DNA of 5,645 nt from Actinomycetes bacterium. GTDB lineage: Bacteria > Actinomycetota > Coriobacteriia > WRKU01 > WQUG01. The position numbers were made by a program, and so were the translations under genes. The stretch is from the NCBI GenBank assembly GCA_031268615.1, contig JAIRWZ010000126.1, positions 1 through 5,645 on the forward strand, written 5' to 3'. Positions 1 through 5,645 of this stretch are shown piece by piece; position 1 is the first letter of the stretch; each line of letters opens with the position of its first letter. The notes below the pieces were generated by a model. The model did not search any database. It saw only the letters and a program-made list of their open reading frames with translations, and was not told where the DNA came from.

Positions 1-1003
1 GCGAATAGTTGGTCGGCAGGCCGTATTCTTTGAGGACATTTTCCTGCAGTGCCGGCATGTCAATGGCTGCAGCAATCGCCTTGCGGACATTCACATCATC
101 AAAAGGAGGCTTTTGGCAATTGAAAGCTACGAAAGAAAAGCCGCCGCTGGCCACTTCAGCCAGGCTGGTGTTGTCGCCGTTTTTAACAGCTTCGACGTTT
201 TCGACCGTGACCGCCAAGTCCAGATCAATCTGGCCGGAAGCCAGAGCCAGGCTGCGCGTTGCATCCTCGGCGATTATTTGGAACACGACGCGTTTGACAT
301 CAGGTTCACCTTCAACCTCTTTATTCCAGTAGTTCTCATCATAGGTGAAACTAATCTGTTGCCCGTTATACCATTTTTCCAGCTTATAGGGACCGGTGCC
401 GATAATGCCTTTGGCTACGCTACCATATTCGTTGCCAGCGGCTTCCACGACACTTTTTTCGACAATGTGACCGGCGGTCGTTGCAAAGGTGTAGCGCCAG
501 AACGCGTCCGGCTCGCTCAACTTGACCGTTAGTTCCCAATCCCCCGTCTTTTCAATACTTTCAACATGGTCATACATCCAGGCCAGGTACGACCCGACTT
601 CTTCGTCGCGATGGCGCTCCAAAGAATACAGAACGTCATCCATAGTCATTGGATTACCATCACTAAATGTTACGTTGCTGCGAATCTGGTATACCCAGGT
701 TGTCGAATCAACCTCTTCCCAGCTTTCGGCAATGTTTGGCTCCAGCTCATCATTTGCGCCGTACTTCAGCAGCCCCTGCATAGCCTGCACGACCACCGGA
801 ATAGTTGTCGTGTCATAGGCATACACGGGGTCCAGACTTTTGATGTCGCCGTTAAGTCCAACATTCAGAGTCGTTTGAACCGCAGACTCTTCCCCATCCG
901 GCGTGTCACTGGATTGAGGCGAGCTGGCACAAGCACCCAGAACCACCATGCCAAGCACTAACACCAAACACAATCCGGTCAGTAGCATTACTCGTTTCTT
1001 CAT
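1..1003 (-). CDS. ABC transporter substrate-binding lipoprotein, family 5 (peptide/nickel type), 3' end cut by window edge
   Basis: This is the extracytoplasmic solute receptor of an ABC importer of the oligopeptide/dipeptide/nickel class. I translated the minus strand from the ATG at 1003-1001, and the frame stays open for 334 codons to the window edge. The N-terminus is a lipoprotein signal: KKR at 2-4, a hydrophobic stretch at about 5-23, and lipobox LGAC at 22-25 with Cys25 as the lipidated residue, followed by a Ser/Asp/Glu-rich linker. Family features follow: an N-terminal lobe with 'EPNIAESWE' (88-96), 'VTFSDGNPMTMDDVLYSLER' (111-130), 'GTGPYKLEKW' (202-211), and 'FDDVNVRKAIAAAID' (301-315). 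Members usually run about 500-550 residues, so roughly a third is missing off the left edge. The start is supported by GAAAGGGG (1017-1010) six bases upstream. The substrate cannot be read from the sequence; peptides are the default for the family, and a peptidase gene lies next door. The permease and ATPase genes are not in the window. Confidence 0.95.
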   Translation of the reverse strand, partial: MKKRVMLLTGLCLVLVLGMVVLGACASSPQSSDTPDGEESAVQTTLNVGLNGDIKSLDPVYAYDTTTIPVVVQAMQGLLKYGANDELEPNIAESWEEVDSTTWVYQIRSNVTFSDGNPMTMDDVLYSLERHRDEEVGSYLAWMYDHVESIEKTGDWELTVKLSEPDAFWRYTFATTAGHIVEKSVVEAAGNEYGSVAKGIIGTGPYKLEKWYNGQQISFTYDENYWNKEVEGEPDVKRVVFQIIAEDATRSLALASGQIDLDLAVTVENVEAVKNGDNTSLAEVASGGFSFVAFNCQKPPFDDVNVRKAIAAAIDMPALQENVLKEYGLPTNYS

Positions 1004-1037
1004 ACAGAACCCCTTTCGTATCATTGCGACCTCCACT

Positions 1038-1066
1038 ATTGTATCAAATATCGATAATTACGTGAA
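1038..1066 (-). promoter_or_regulatory. Possible sigma-70-type promoter for the substrate-binding protein gene
   Basis: In the 77-base gap between the peptidase stop and the lipoprotein ATG, the minus strand reads TTCACG (1066-1061), a 17-base spacer, then TACAAT (1043-1038). These match the -35 and -10 consensus at 4 of 6 and 5 of 6 positions. The gap is clearly A/T-richer than the surrounding genes. An 8-base palindrome, TATCGATA (1049-1056), sits in the spacer and could bind a regulator. I see no terminator hairpin before it, so read-through from the peptidase gene is also possible. The assignment rests on pattern matching only. Confidence 0.45.
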
Positions 1067-1080
1067 AATATGCAGAAAGA

Positions 1081-1974
1081 TTAATTCTTAGGGTCATTCA
1101 AAGCCAGGAAATTTTCGACCAGTGCGTTATATTCGTCCGAATGTTCAACATGACACAAATGCGTTCCGGGGACTAGTTCTAACCGGGCGCCGACAATGCC
1201 ATCGCTTATACTCTTCGCGATATAGGGCGTCGCTTCATCCTGCACGCCGGTGGTGACCAGCGTCGGGACATCAATCTCTCCTAACCGCTCGGTAATATCC
1301 CAGTTCTGCAAGGTCCCGGTACACACAAACTCTTCCGGCCCCCACATATGAGAATATACCGGGCTGATGTTATCGAACGACTCGGCGACGAAACTTGGCA
1401 GAGGGTCCAGTGAGCATTCATACCTGCGTACATACTCTTCGGCAGCTTCCTTAAACTCCGGGGCAGCATACTCGTCCGCTGCGATGGCGGCTTCGATTGC
1501 GTCGCGGTGGCCCGGCTCCATCAACTGAATCAAACGACGCGCTTCTGCTGCCCACAGGGGGATACTGGCCAGTGATGAAGCAATAACGAGAGATCGAACC
1601 CCCTTGTGCGCGGTGCGTAATACATATTCCAGCGCCAACATCCCACCCCAGCTTTGCCCCAAAATGTGGATTTCGTCCAAACCCAAGGCTTCACGCACGG
1701 CATCAATTTCAGCGACATAGGTCTCGATATTCCACAGTTCCGGCAGGTACGGCGTCGAGGATTTGCCACAACCCAACTGGTCATAGTAAATAACCTCACG
1801 CGCCTCATCCGCGGCAATCCCATCCAATGATTTCAGATAATTATGCAGCGCACCTGGTCCGCCATGCAAGGTCAGCAGTGGTGTTTTTCCGCCACTCCCC
1901 TCCCCGACCCGCTCATACCACGTTTCAAATCCCCGAAACGGAATCGTCCCACTCGTCACTTTCAGGTTTGCCAC
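1081..1974 (-). CDS. pip: Proline iminopeptidase-type alpha/beta hydrolase (peptidase family S33)
   Basis: A 297-residue cytoplasmic serine peptidase of the alpha/beta hydrolase fold, in the proline iminopeptidase / tricorn-interacting factor F1 group, which removes N-terminal residues (often proline) from short peptides. Visible motifs: HGGPG (37-41), the oxyanion-hole signature of this group; 'YYDQLGCGKS' (63-72); the nucleophile elbow GQSWGG (106-111) with Ser108; the cap region with 'SHMWGPEEF' (208-216), where Glu in F1-type enzymes helps bind the free N-terminus; 'TTGVQDEATP' (241-250) with the likely catalytic Asp246; and 'PGTHLCHVEH' (269-278) with the likely catalytic His272. Length is typical and no signal peptide is present. 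The start is GTG (1974-1972), preceded by GAGGAGA (1987-1981) at a six-base spacing. It lies 26 bases after the upstream small gene and 77 bases before the solute-binding protein gene. True specificity could be broader than proline, since many S33 members cleave other residues or amides. Confidence 0.93.
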   Translation of the reverse strand: MANLKVTSGTIPFRGFETWYERVGEGSGGKTPLLTLHGGPGALHNYLKSLDGIAADEAREVIYYDQLGCGKSSTPYLPELWNIETYVAEIDAVREALGLDEIHILGQSWGGMLALEYVLRTAHKGVRSLVIASSLASIPLWAAEARRLIQLMEPGHRDAIEAAIAADEYAAPEFKEAAEEYVRRYECSLDPLPSFVAESFDNISPVYSHMWGPEEFVCTGTLQNWDITERLGEIDVPTLVTTGVQDEATPYIAKSISDGIVGARLELVPGTHLCHVEHSDEYNALVENFLALNDPKN

Positions 1975-2000
1975 GGTTTTTCTCCTCGTCTCTCCTTAGT

Positions 2001-2474
2001 CTAGAGCGCAATGGAATAGTGCGGACCCTCGTCCAGCGACAGGTGGTAGAGGGCCGCTGGTTTTGCCAACAGTTCGAACACCTTTTCACGGTAGTCCAGG
2101 ACCCGAACGAACAGGCCCTCGTCCAAACGGACCGTCGTGTCCAGACCCCAGCTCTCGTCGCGTTTTGATATCTTTTCGGTGACAGCCACGGGTCCTTTTT
2201 CCACGTATTCCCCCTCCCAAAAGCGGCATAATTCCGCCAATAACCACGCCGCGTCCCCCAACGAAAGCGCGGCGGGTATAACTGACTTGGGCAAAGGCAC
2301 CGTGTCGGCCCGCTGACACATCTCCGTAGCCAGATGAAACAAATCGACGGCTCGCGCCTCCTGAATCCGCAGGTCATTAGCAGCGATTTCTGTCAGCACG
2401 GAATCCAGCAGCCAAAAATCATCAAACAGCGCCCTGACCTTTCGTCTGTAAAGAGGATTACGCATGGTGGCCAT
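2001..2474 (-). CDS. Unrecognised 157-residue protein encoded directly downstream of priA
   Basis: I do not recognise a family. The protein is soluble in character: no signal peptide, no membrane segment, no cysteine motif. It begins with a basic stretch (RRK within the first 12 residues), then appears mostly helical with alternating hydrophobic and charged residues through about residue 95, followed by a more mixed C-terminal part ending 'DEGPHYSIAL'. It is likely real: it fills the space between priA and the peptidase gene on the same strand with very short gaps, and the amino-acid composition is normal. The start is uncertain. I chose ATG at 2474 because GAGGAA (2493-2488) lies 13 bases upstream, a long but usable spacing. 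The alternative is GTG at 2495, seven codons earlier, which overlaps the priA stop as GTGA and would suggest translational coupling but has no Shine-Dalgarno sequence. A third option is ATG at 2465. No function is assigned. Confidence 0.75.
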   Translation of the reverse strand: MATMRNPLYRRKVRALFDDFWLLDSVLTEIAANDLRIQEARAVDLFHLATEMCQRADTVPLPKSVIPAALSLGDAAWLLAELCRFWEGEYVEKGPVAVTEKISKRDESWGLDTTVRLDEGLFVRVLDYREKVFELLAKPAALYHLSLDEGPHYSIAL

Positions 2475-2491
2475 TATAAGGCATTTATTCC

Positions 2492-4615
2492 TCACATCAA
2501 ATCGTCGGGGTCAACGTCTACGCTGACACGCAGGTCCTTAGCTCTTGGTTTTGACAGCGAAGTGAGTACGTCCATGACTGCCGGTCCTACTTCCAAACCT
2601 GCCTTGCCTTTAATGAGAATATGTTGCCGCCAGAGCTTCTTTCTGCGAGCCAATGCGCAGGGCGCCGGTCCCAAAATCTGCGCGTCAGCCAATTCCGTTC
2701 GCCTTCGCAACGCCTCTGCCAGCTTTTCAGCGTAGCTGCGTGTTGCTTCCTCATCGTGGGCTGAGACGACGAGGTTGCAGAGACTGCCAAAGGGCGGGTA
2801 AACGAGTTTCGCTCGTTCTTCCCGCTCGGTATCGTGAAACAGAGCGGGGTTATGCGCAGCTGCTGCGCGTACCGCGCGATGTGTGGGCCAATAGGTTTGT
2901 ACGATGACCTTACCGGGATGTTTTCCTCGACCAGCACGACCGGCCACCTGTTCCAACAACTGAAAGGTCCGCTCTCCGCTGCGAAAATCGGGCAGATTCA
3001 ACGTGACGTCGGCGGTGATGACCCCGACCAGCGTCACCTCCGGAAAATCCAATCCTTTTGCAACCATCTGGGTGCCCAAAAGCACGCCTGTTTCAAGTTG
3101 CTCGAATTGTGCCAGAAGCTCTGCATGCGCATGTTTCGAGGTCGTCGTATCGGCGTCCATACGCACCACCGGCCAATCTGGAAATAACTGCTGAAACTCT
3201 GTTTCTACCCGTTGGGTTCCCGTCCCGAATTGACGCAAATAGGGACTGCCGCACATGGGGCAGACGGCAGGAACGTCATGAATAGCGTTGCATTGGTGAC
3301 AACGCAGCTTGTGCGTGCTGGCGTGGTAGGTGAGCGACGTCGAACAAGATTGACACTGGGGCACAAATCCACATTCCCGGCAGAGGAGAAATTGGGCAAA
3401 ACCCCGACGATTCAAAAAAAGCAACGCCTTTTCTTTGTGTTGTCGCACTTCGGCCAGAGCCTCTTGCAGAGCGCGGGAAAAAACGGAGCGATTGCCATCG
3501 GCAAACTCCGCGGTCAGGTCAACGATTTGCACGGGGGGCAGCAGCGCTCCACCGACTCGCTCGGGCATTCGAACCAGCGTATAGTCGCCACTATGGGCGC
3601 GATGCAGGGCTTCCATTGAAGGTGTTGCCGTTCCTAACACCAGTACAGCCGAACGTTGACCTGCCAGGTATTCTGCGACTTCGCGCGCATGATAGCGTGG
3701 CGCGCCATGATTCTTGTAGCTACGGTCATGTTCTTCATCAATGACGATTAAGCCCAGGTTGCGGACGGGGGCAAACAGGGCAGAGCGCGCGCCAATCACA
3801 ATCTGCGCATCACCCGTACGGATACGTTCCCATTGAGAGTAGCGCTCTCCTTCCGATAGACGCGAGTGCAGTACCGCAATCCGATCCCCAAAGCGCGCAC
3901 GAAAGCGACCAACAGTCTGAGGAGTCAGAGAGATTTCAGGCACCAGCATGATAGCGGTTTTTCCACGCTTCGCTAAATCCTCGATGGCGCGCAGATAGAC
4001 CTCTGTTTTTCCTGACCCCGTGACCCCTTCCAGAACGATAGTATTCCGGATTTCCGCTGATTCGGGAATGACTTTAGGGATGGAGACGGCGGTAGCAAGA
4101 GCCGCACGAATAGCAGCCAGCGCTTCTACCTGTCCGGAAGTCAGATGTTTCGGGCGGGGTGCGGCGGCGCTGGCGCCGGCATATTCGTTTTCATGAGACG
4201 GACTCCGTCGTCTGCGTGCTGGCAGCTTTGCCTCTCCCGTTGTGTTGTATGCTGTCAACGCTTTTTTCAATCGCGCAGATAGCCCAACAGGAATAAAGAG
4301 ACCCAAAGCTTCGGACAGTGGCGTGGCGTAATGTTGCGCCATCCAGCGCGCAATCTTGACAGAAGTATCATCAAACAGGGATTCAGGAAAGTAGGCTAAG
4401 ACAGGCTTGGTCTTTTCATCTGGCATGCCATCCGGGTCAACACCCACCACGTAACCAATTACGTTTCGGTTTCCCAGTTCCACGATGGCTACGTCACCGG
4501 TATGGACGTACTCACTCCTGCCCTCTTTCTCTTTGAGCAGAGTCGGCGGGAATTCATACGTGAACGGCGTATTCAGGGCGCGTGTCGGTATGTCCAGGAC
4601 GATGTCTACGAGCAT
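2492..4615 (-). CDS. priA: Primosomal protein N' (PriA), 3'-to-5' replication-restart DNA helicase
   Basis: PriA recognises stalled or repaired forks and reloads the replicative helicase so that replication can restart. The 707-residue product is close to the usual length (E. coli 732). In order: an N-terminal 3'-DNA-binding domain (about 1-105, opening 'VDIVLDIPTRALNTPFTYEF'); a short, Arg-rich, Ala/Pro/Ser linker (about 128-156); Walker A GVTGSGKTE (197-205, Lys203); the DEEH box (293-296) and its 'KNHGAPRYHAREVA' partner; GTATPS (328-333); an eight-cysteine zinc region (C412, C415, C421, C424, C439, C442, C452, C455); GTQMVAKGLDFP (514-525); QVAGRAGRG (556-564); and a C-terminal domain ending 'SVDVDPDDLM'. 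All core residues are present, so it should be active. I chose ATG at 4615 because the family begins there; a GTG at 4648 would add 11 atypical residues. No Shine-Dalgarno precedes the ATG (see the promoter entry). fmt and def, frequent partners of priA, do not follow it. Confidence 0.97.
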   Translation of the reverse strand: MLVDIVLDIPTRALNTPFTYEFPPTLLKEKEGRSEYVHTGDVAIVELGNRNVIGYVVGVDPDGMPDEKTKPVLAYFPESLFDDTSVKIARWMAQHYATPLSEALGLFIPVGLSARLKKALTAYNTTGEAKLPARRRRSPSHENEYAGASAAAPRPKHLTSGQVEALAAIRAALATAVSIPKVIPESAEIRNTIVLEGVTGSGKTEVYLRAIEDLAKRGKTAIMLVPEISLTPQTVGRFRARFGDRIAVLHSRLSEGERYSQWERIRTGDAQIVIGARSALFAPVRNLGLIVIDEEHDRSYKNHGAPRYHAREVAEYLAGQRSAVLVLGTATPSMEALHRAHSGDYTLVRMPERVGGALLPPVQIVDLTAEFADGNRSVFSRALQEALAEVRQHKEKALLFLNRRGFAQFLLCRECGFVPQCQSCSTSLTYHASTHKLRCHQCNAIHDVPAVCPMCGSPYLRQFGTGTQRVETEFQQLFPDWPVVRMDADTTTSKHAHAELLAQFEQLETGVLLGTQMVAKGLDFPEVTLVGVITADVTLNLPDFRSGERTFQLLEQVAGRAGRGKHPGKVIVQTYWPTHRAVRAAAAHNPALFHDTEREERAKLVYPPFGSLCNLVVSAHDEEATRSYAEKLAEALRRRTELADAQILGPAPCALARRKKLWRQHILIKGKAGLEVGPAVMDVLTSLSKPRAKDLRVSVDVDPDDLM

Positions 4616-4617
4616 GG

Positions 4618-4630
4618 TGCTATGATAGCA
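4618..4630. promoter_or_regulatory. Palindromic, overlapping extended -10 promoters for priA (-) and the glutaredoxin-like gene (+)
   Basis: The 13 bases read TGCTATGATAGCA, a palindrome around the central base at 4624. On the plus strand this is TG-C-TATGAT, and on the minus strand TG-C-TATCAT: extended -10 elements each matching TATAAT at 5 of 6. Neither strand shows a good -35 at 16-18 bases, as is common for extended -10 promoters. Plus-strand transcription would begin near 4633, leaving a leader of about 36 bases with a Shine-Dalgarno site. Minus-strand transcription would begin near 4615, the A of the priA ATG. The same palindrome could instead be an operator. Polymerase could occupy only one direction at a time. 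Confidence 0.5.
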
Positions 4631-4656
4631 AAGGTGATGGACACGCACGCCCAGAG

Positions 4657-4662
4657 AAGGAG
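4657..4662 (+). promoter_or_regulatory. Shine-Dalgarno site of the glutaredoxin-like gene
   Basis: AAGGAG lies six bases before the ATG at 4669, an ideal spacing. It decides the start: in-frame codons further upstream would lie inside the divergent promoter and the opposing priA gene. Confidence 0.9.
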
Positions 4663-4668
4663 ATAATT

Positions 4669-4959
4669 ATGTCTGAATATGTAATGTATATATTCCCAAA
4701 CTGCCCGTACTGCCAACGGGTTGTCGGGTATCTGGCCATGAATGTTGACGACTGGGACAGGCGGGTCGAGCTGCGCGACGCCTACGAGCCGGAGGTAGCG
4801 GCCGAACTGGTAGCTTTAGGCGGAAAACGGCAGGTACCGTGCCTGAACATCAGTGGGGTACCGCTCTACGAGAGCGATGACATCATTGCCTATTTTGAGG
4901 AAGAGAAGGCCCTGAATGGCGGCTCTGCTACCGGGACTGCTGCCTGTCCTGTTACTTGA
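4669..4959 (+). CDS. Glutaredoxin-like thioredoxin-fold protein with CPYC active site
   Basis: A 96-residue cytoplasmic protein of the glutaredoxin / GST N-terminal-domain type, expected to reduce disulfides or glutathione-mixed disulfides by dithiol exchange. The sequence begins with a beta strand 'YVMYIFPN', then the redox motif C12-P-Y-C15 at the start of helix 1. The cis-proline loop is 'RQVPCLNI' (54-61, Pro57), and 'LYESDDIIAYFEEE' (66-79) is the usual glutathione-binding turn followed by the last helix. Two extra cysteines are notable: Cys58 directly after the cis-proline, and Cys93 in a flexible Gly/Ala/Thr tail (84-96). The length fits a single glutaredoxin domain. It is transcribed away from priA, with a 53-base shared upstream region, and converges on the HAD gene. 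I cannot say whether the electron donor is glutathione or another low-molecular-weight thiol; a stand-alone GST-N-like domain is the alternative description. Confidence 0.92.
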   Translation: MSEYVMYIFPNCPYCQRVVGYLAMNVDDWDRRVELRDAYEPEVAAELVALGGKRQVPCLNISGVPLYESDDIIAYFEEEKALNGGSATGTAACPVT

Positions 4960-4968
4960 ATTCTGCAG

Positions 4969-4993
4969 GGCAAGTTGACTTGTTCAACTTGCC
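4969..4993. terminator. Hairpin between convergent genes, probable bidirectional terminator without T tract
   Basis: GGCAAGTTGA (4969-4978) pairs perfectly with TCAACTTGCC (4984-4993) around the five-base loop CTTGT. It starts 10 bases after the glutaredoxin-like stop and lies 41 bases beyond the HAD stop, the place expected for a shared terminator. Neither side carries the run of T residues of a classical intrinsic terminator (GATTCAG follows on plus; CTGCAGAATTC on minus). It may therefore act as an mRNA 3'-end stabiliser or a less usual terminator instead. Confidence 0.6.
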
Positions 4994-5034
4994 GATTCAG
5001 TGCAGGAAAGAGAATTCCTACCCACCATGTTTCG

Positions 5035-5645
5035 CTATCGGGACGCTTCCAACGCCGGAATCAGTGCGCCCAGCGTGTCAAAGGTGAGGAATTTCAGCGT
5101 TGTGTCTATTTCCATCGGCGCAATGAGGTCAGGGACCATGACGGTCACCGCACCTGCAGCATTTGCCGCGCGCAGGCCGTTTTCGCTGTCTTCGATAATC
5201 AGGCAGCGTTCCGGCGCAACCTGGAGCTGACGCGCCGCTGCCAGAAAAATATCAGGTGCAGGTTTGCCGCGCGCGACATCATCGCCGCCGACCAGTACCT
5301 GAAAGCAGTCCGACAGGTTGTTGCGCTGCAGGATAGCGCTGACCTGGTCGTGATAGGTGGAGCTGCCCAGGGCGCACGGAATGTCATTTTGCGCCAGCCA
5401 GTCCAGCAGCTCGTCTGCTCCGGGTTTCAGTGGGAGAGGTCTGGTGATGTAGTCCTGATACAGCGCTTCTTGCTTCTCATTCAATTCCTGAAGGGGGATA
5501 TGATGTCCGTACGCCTTGTCGAGGATTATCATCGCGTCTTTGATGGTGCGACCAATGATTTCCTTGTAGCAGTCGTCGGTAAACTCCAGCCCATATTCGG
5601 AAAAAACCTTGCGCCATACCTCACGCGCCAGGCGTTCAGTGTCAA
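5035..5645 (-). CDS. HAD-superfamily hydrolase, beta-phosphoglucomutase/phosphatase-like, N-terminus beyond window edge
   Basis: A cytoplasmic haloacid-dehalogenase-fold enzyme of subfamily I with a helical cap, acting on a small phosphorylated substrate. The minus-strand frame is open to the right edge: the first full codons give 'DTERLAREVW', which is the end of the DxDGxxxDTE motif I, so only about 12-15 residues with the nucleophile Asp are missing. Counting from that Asp as 1, the cap includes 'IIGRTIKDAM' (29-38); motif II is 'ALGSST' (91-96, Ser94); motif III Lys is in GKPAPDIF (126-133, Lys127); motif IV is 'LIIEDSENG' (148-156, Glu151-Asp152), the Mg-binding acids. The visible 202 residues plus the missing piece give the usual 215-220. 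An internal Met at 5532 is not the start, because family sequence continues upstream of it. KPAPD and EDSENG are shared by beta-phosphoglucomutases and sugar-phosphate phosphatases, so the substrate is undecided. It ends 75 bases from the convergent glutaredoxin-like gene. Confidence 0.94.
   Translation of the reverse strand, partial: DTERLAREVWRKVFSEYGLEFTDDCYKEIIGRTIKDAMIILDKAYGHHIPLQELNEKQEALYQDYITRPLPLKPGADELLDWLAQNDIPCALGSSTYHDQVSAILQRNNLSDCFQVLVGGDDVARGKPAPDIFLAAARQLQVAPERCLIIEDSENGLRAANAAGAVTVMVPDLIAPMEIDTTLKFLTFDTLGALIPALEASR

Noticed and set aside
9..961. Plus-strand open frames opposite the substrate-binding protein gene
   Set aside because: The minus strand encodes a full family match with lipobox and Shine-Dalgarno; the plus-strand translations show no family features and are shadows.
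1281..1823. Other minus-strand open frames inside the peptidase gene
   Set aside because: They are out of frame with the intact catalytic motifs of the S33 enzyme and have no independent support.
2334..3619. Several plus-strand open frames opposite priA
   Set aside because: They overlap the conserved helicase and zinc-binding coding sequence, have no ribosome sites of note, and their translations are Arg/Ser/Pro-rich as expected for antisense shadows.
4616..4648. GTG start for priA at 4648, adding 11 residues
   Set aside because: The extra residues do not resemble PriA N-termini, no Shine-Dalgarno precedes the GTG, and it would overlap most of the divergent promoter region. The family N-terminus fits the ATG at 4615.
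4582..4668. Upstream extension of the glutaredoxin-like reading frame on the plus strand
   Set aside because: It would run inside the 5' end of priA and through the promoter palindrome. The AAGGAG at 4657-4662 and the family N-terminus both point to the ATG at 4669.
5035..5532. HAD gene as a complete 165-residue protein starting at an internal ATG
   Set aside because: The same frame continues to the window edge and encodes recognisable family sequence including DTE of motif I, so the gene is cut by the edge rather than short.

Overview
The window looks like ordinary chromosomal DNA from a free-living bacterium with moderate G+C, a little over half by eye. It holds six protein genes, two of them cut by the window edges. 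I see no RNA gene, insertion sequence, CRISPR array or phage gene. The lipoprotein signal on the first gene shows a bacterium that anchors solute-binding proteins by a lipobox cysteine, which suits Gram-positive or Chloroflexota-like cells. That placement is a guess from general character, not from a marker gene.

Positions 1-4615 form a minus-strand run, read from right to left. It contains priA (replication-restart helicase), a small unrecognised gene starting 18 bases after the priA stop, a proline iminopeptidase-type alpha/beta hydrolase 26 bases further on, and, after a 77-base gap with its own promoter-like sequence, a family 5 peptide-type ABC substrate-binding lipoprotein that runs off the left edge. 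The last two make biochemical sense together: one captures peptides (or similar solutes) outside the cell, the other removes N-terminal residues from short peptides inside.

Positions 4616-4668 are a 53-base divergent region between priA and a plus-strand glutaredoxin-like gene (4669-4959). A 13-base near-perfect palindrome there reads as an extended -10 element on both strands. Its distance from the priA ATG would place the transcript start at about the start codon, so priA may be leaderless, in keeping with its lack of a Shine-Dalgarno sequence.

Positions 4960-5034 separate two convergent genes and hold a strong 10-bp hairpin without T tracts. Positions 5035-5645 are a minus-strand HAD-family phosphatase/phosphomutase whose first dozen or so residues lie beyond the right edge.

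I found no convincing undescribed system. The points most worth a second look are the shared palindromic promoter with probable leaderless priA, the unknown gene downstream of priA, and the short, Arg-rich region of PriA where the winged-helix segment would be expected.
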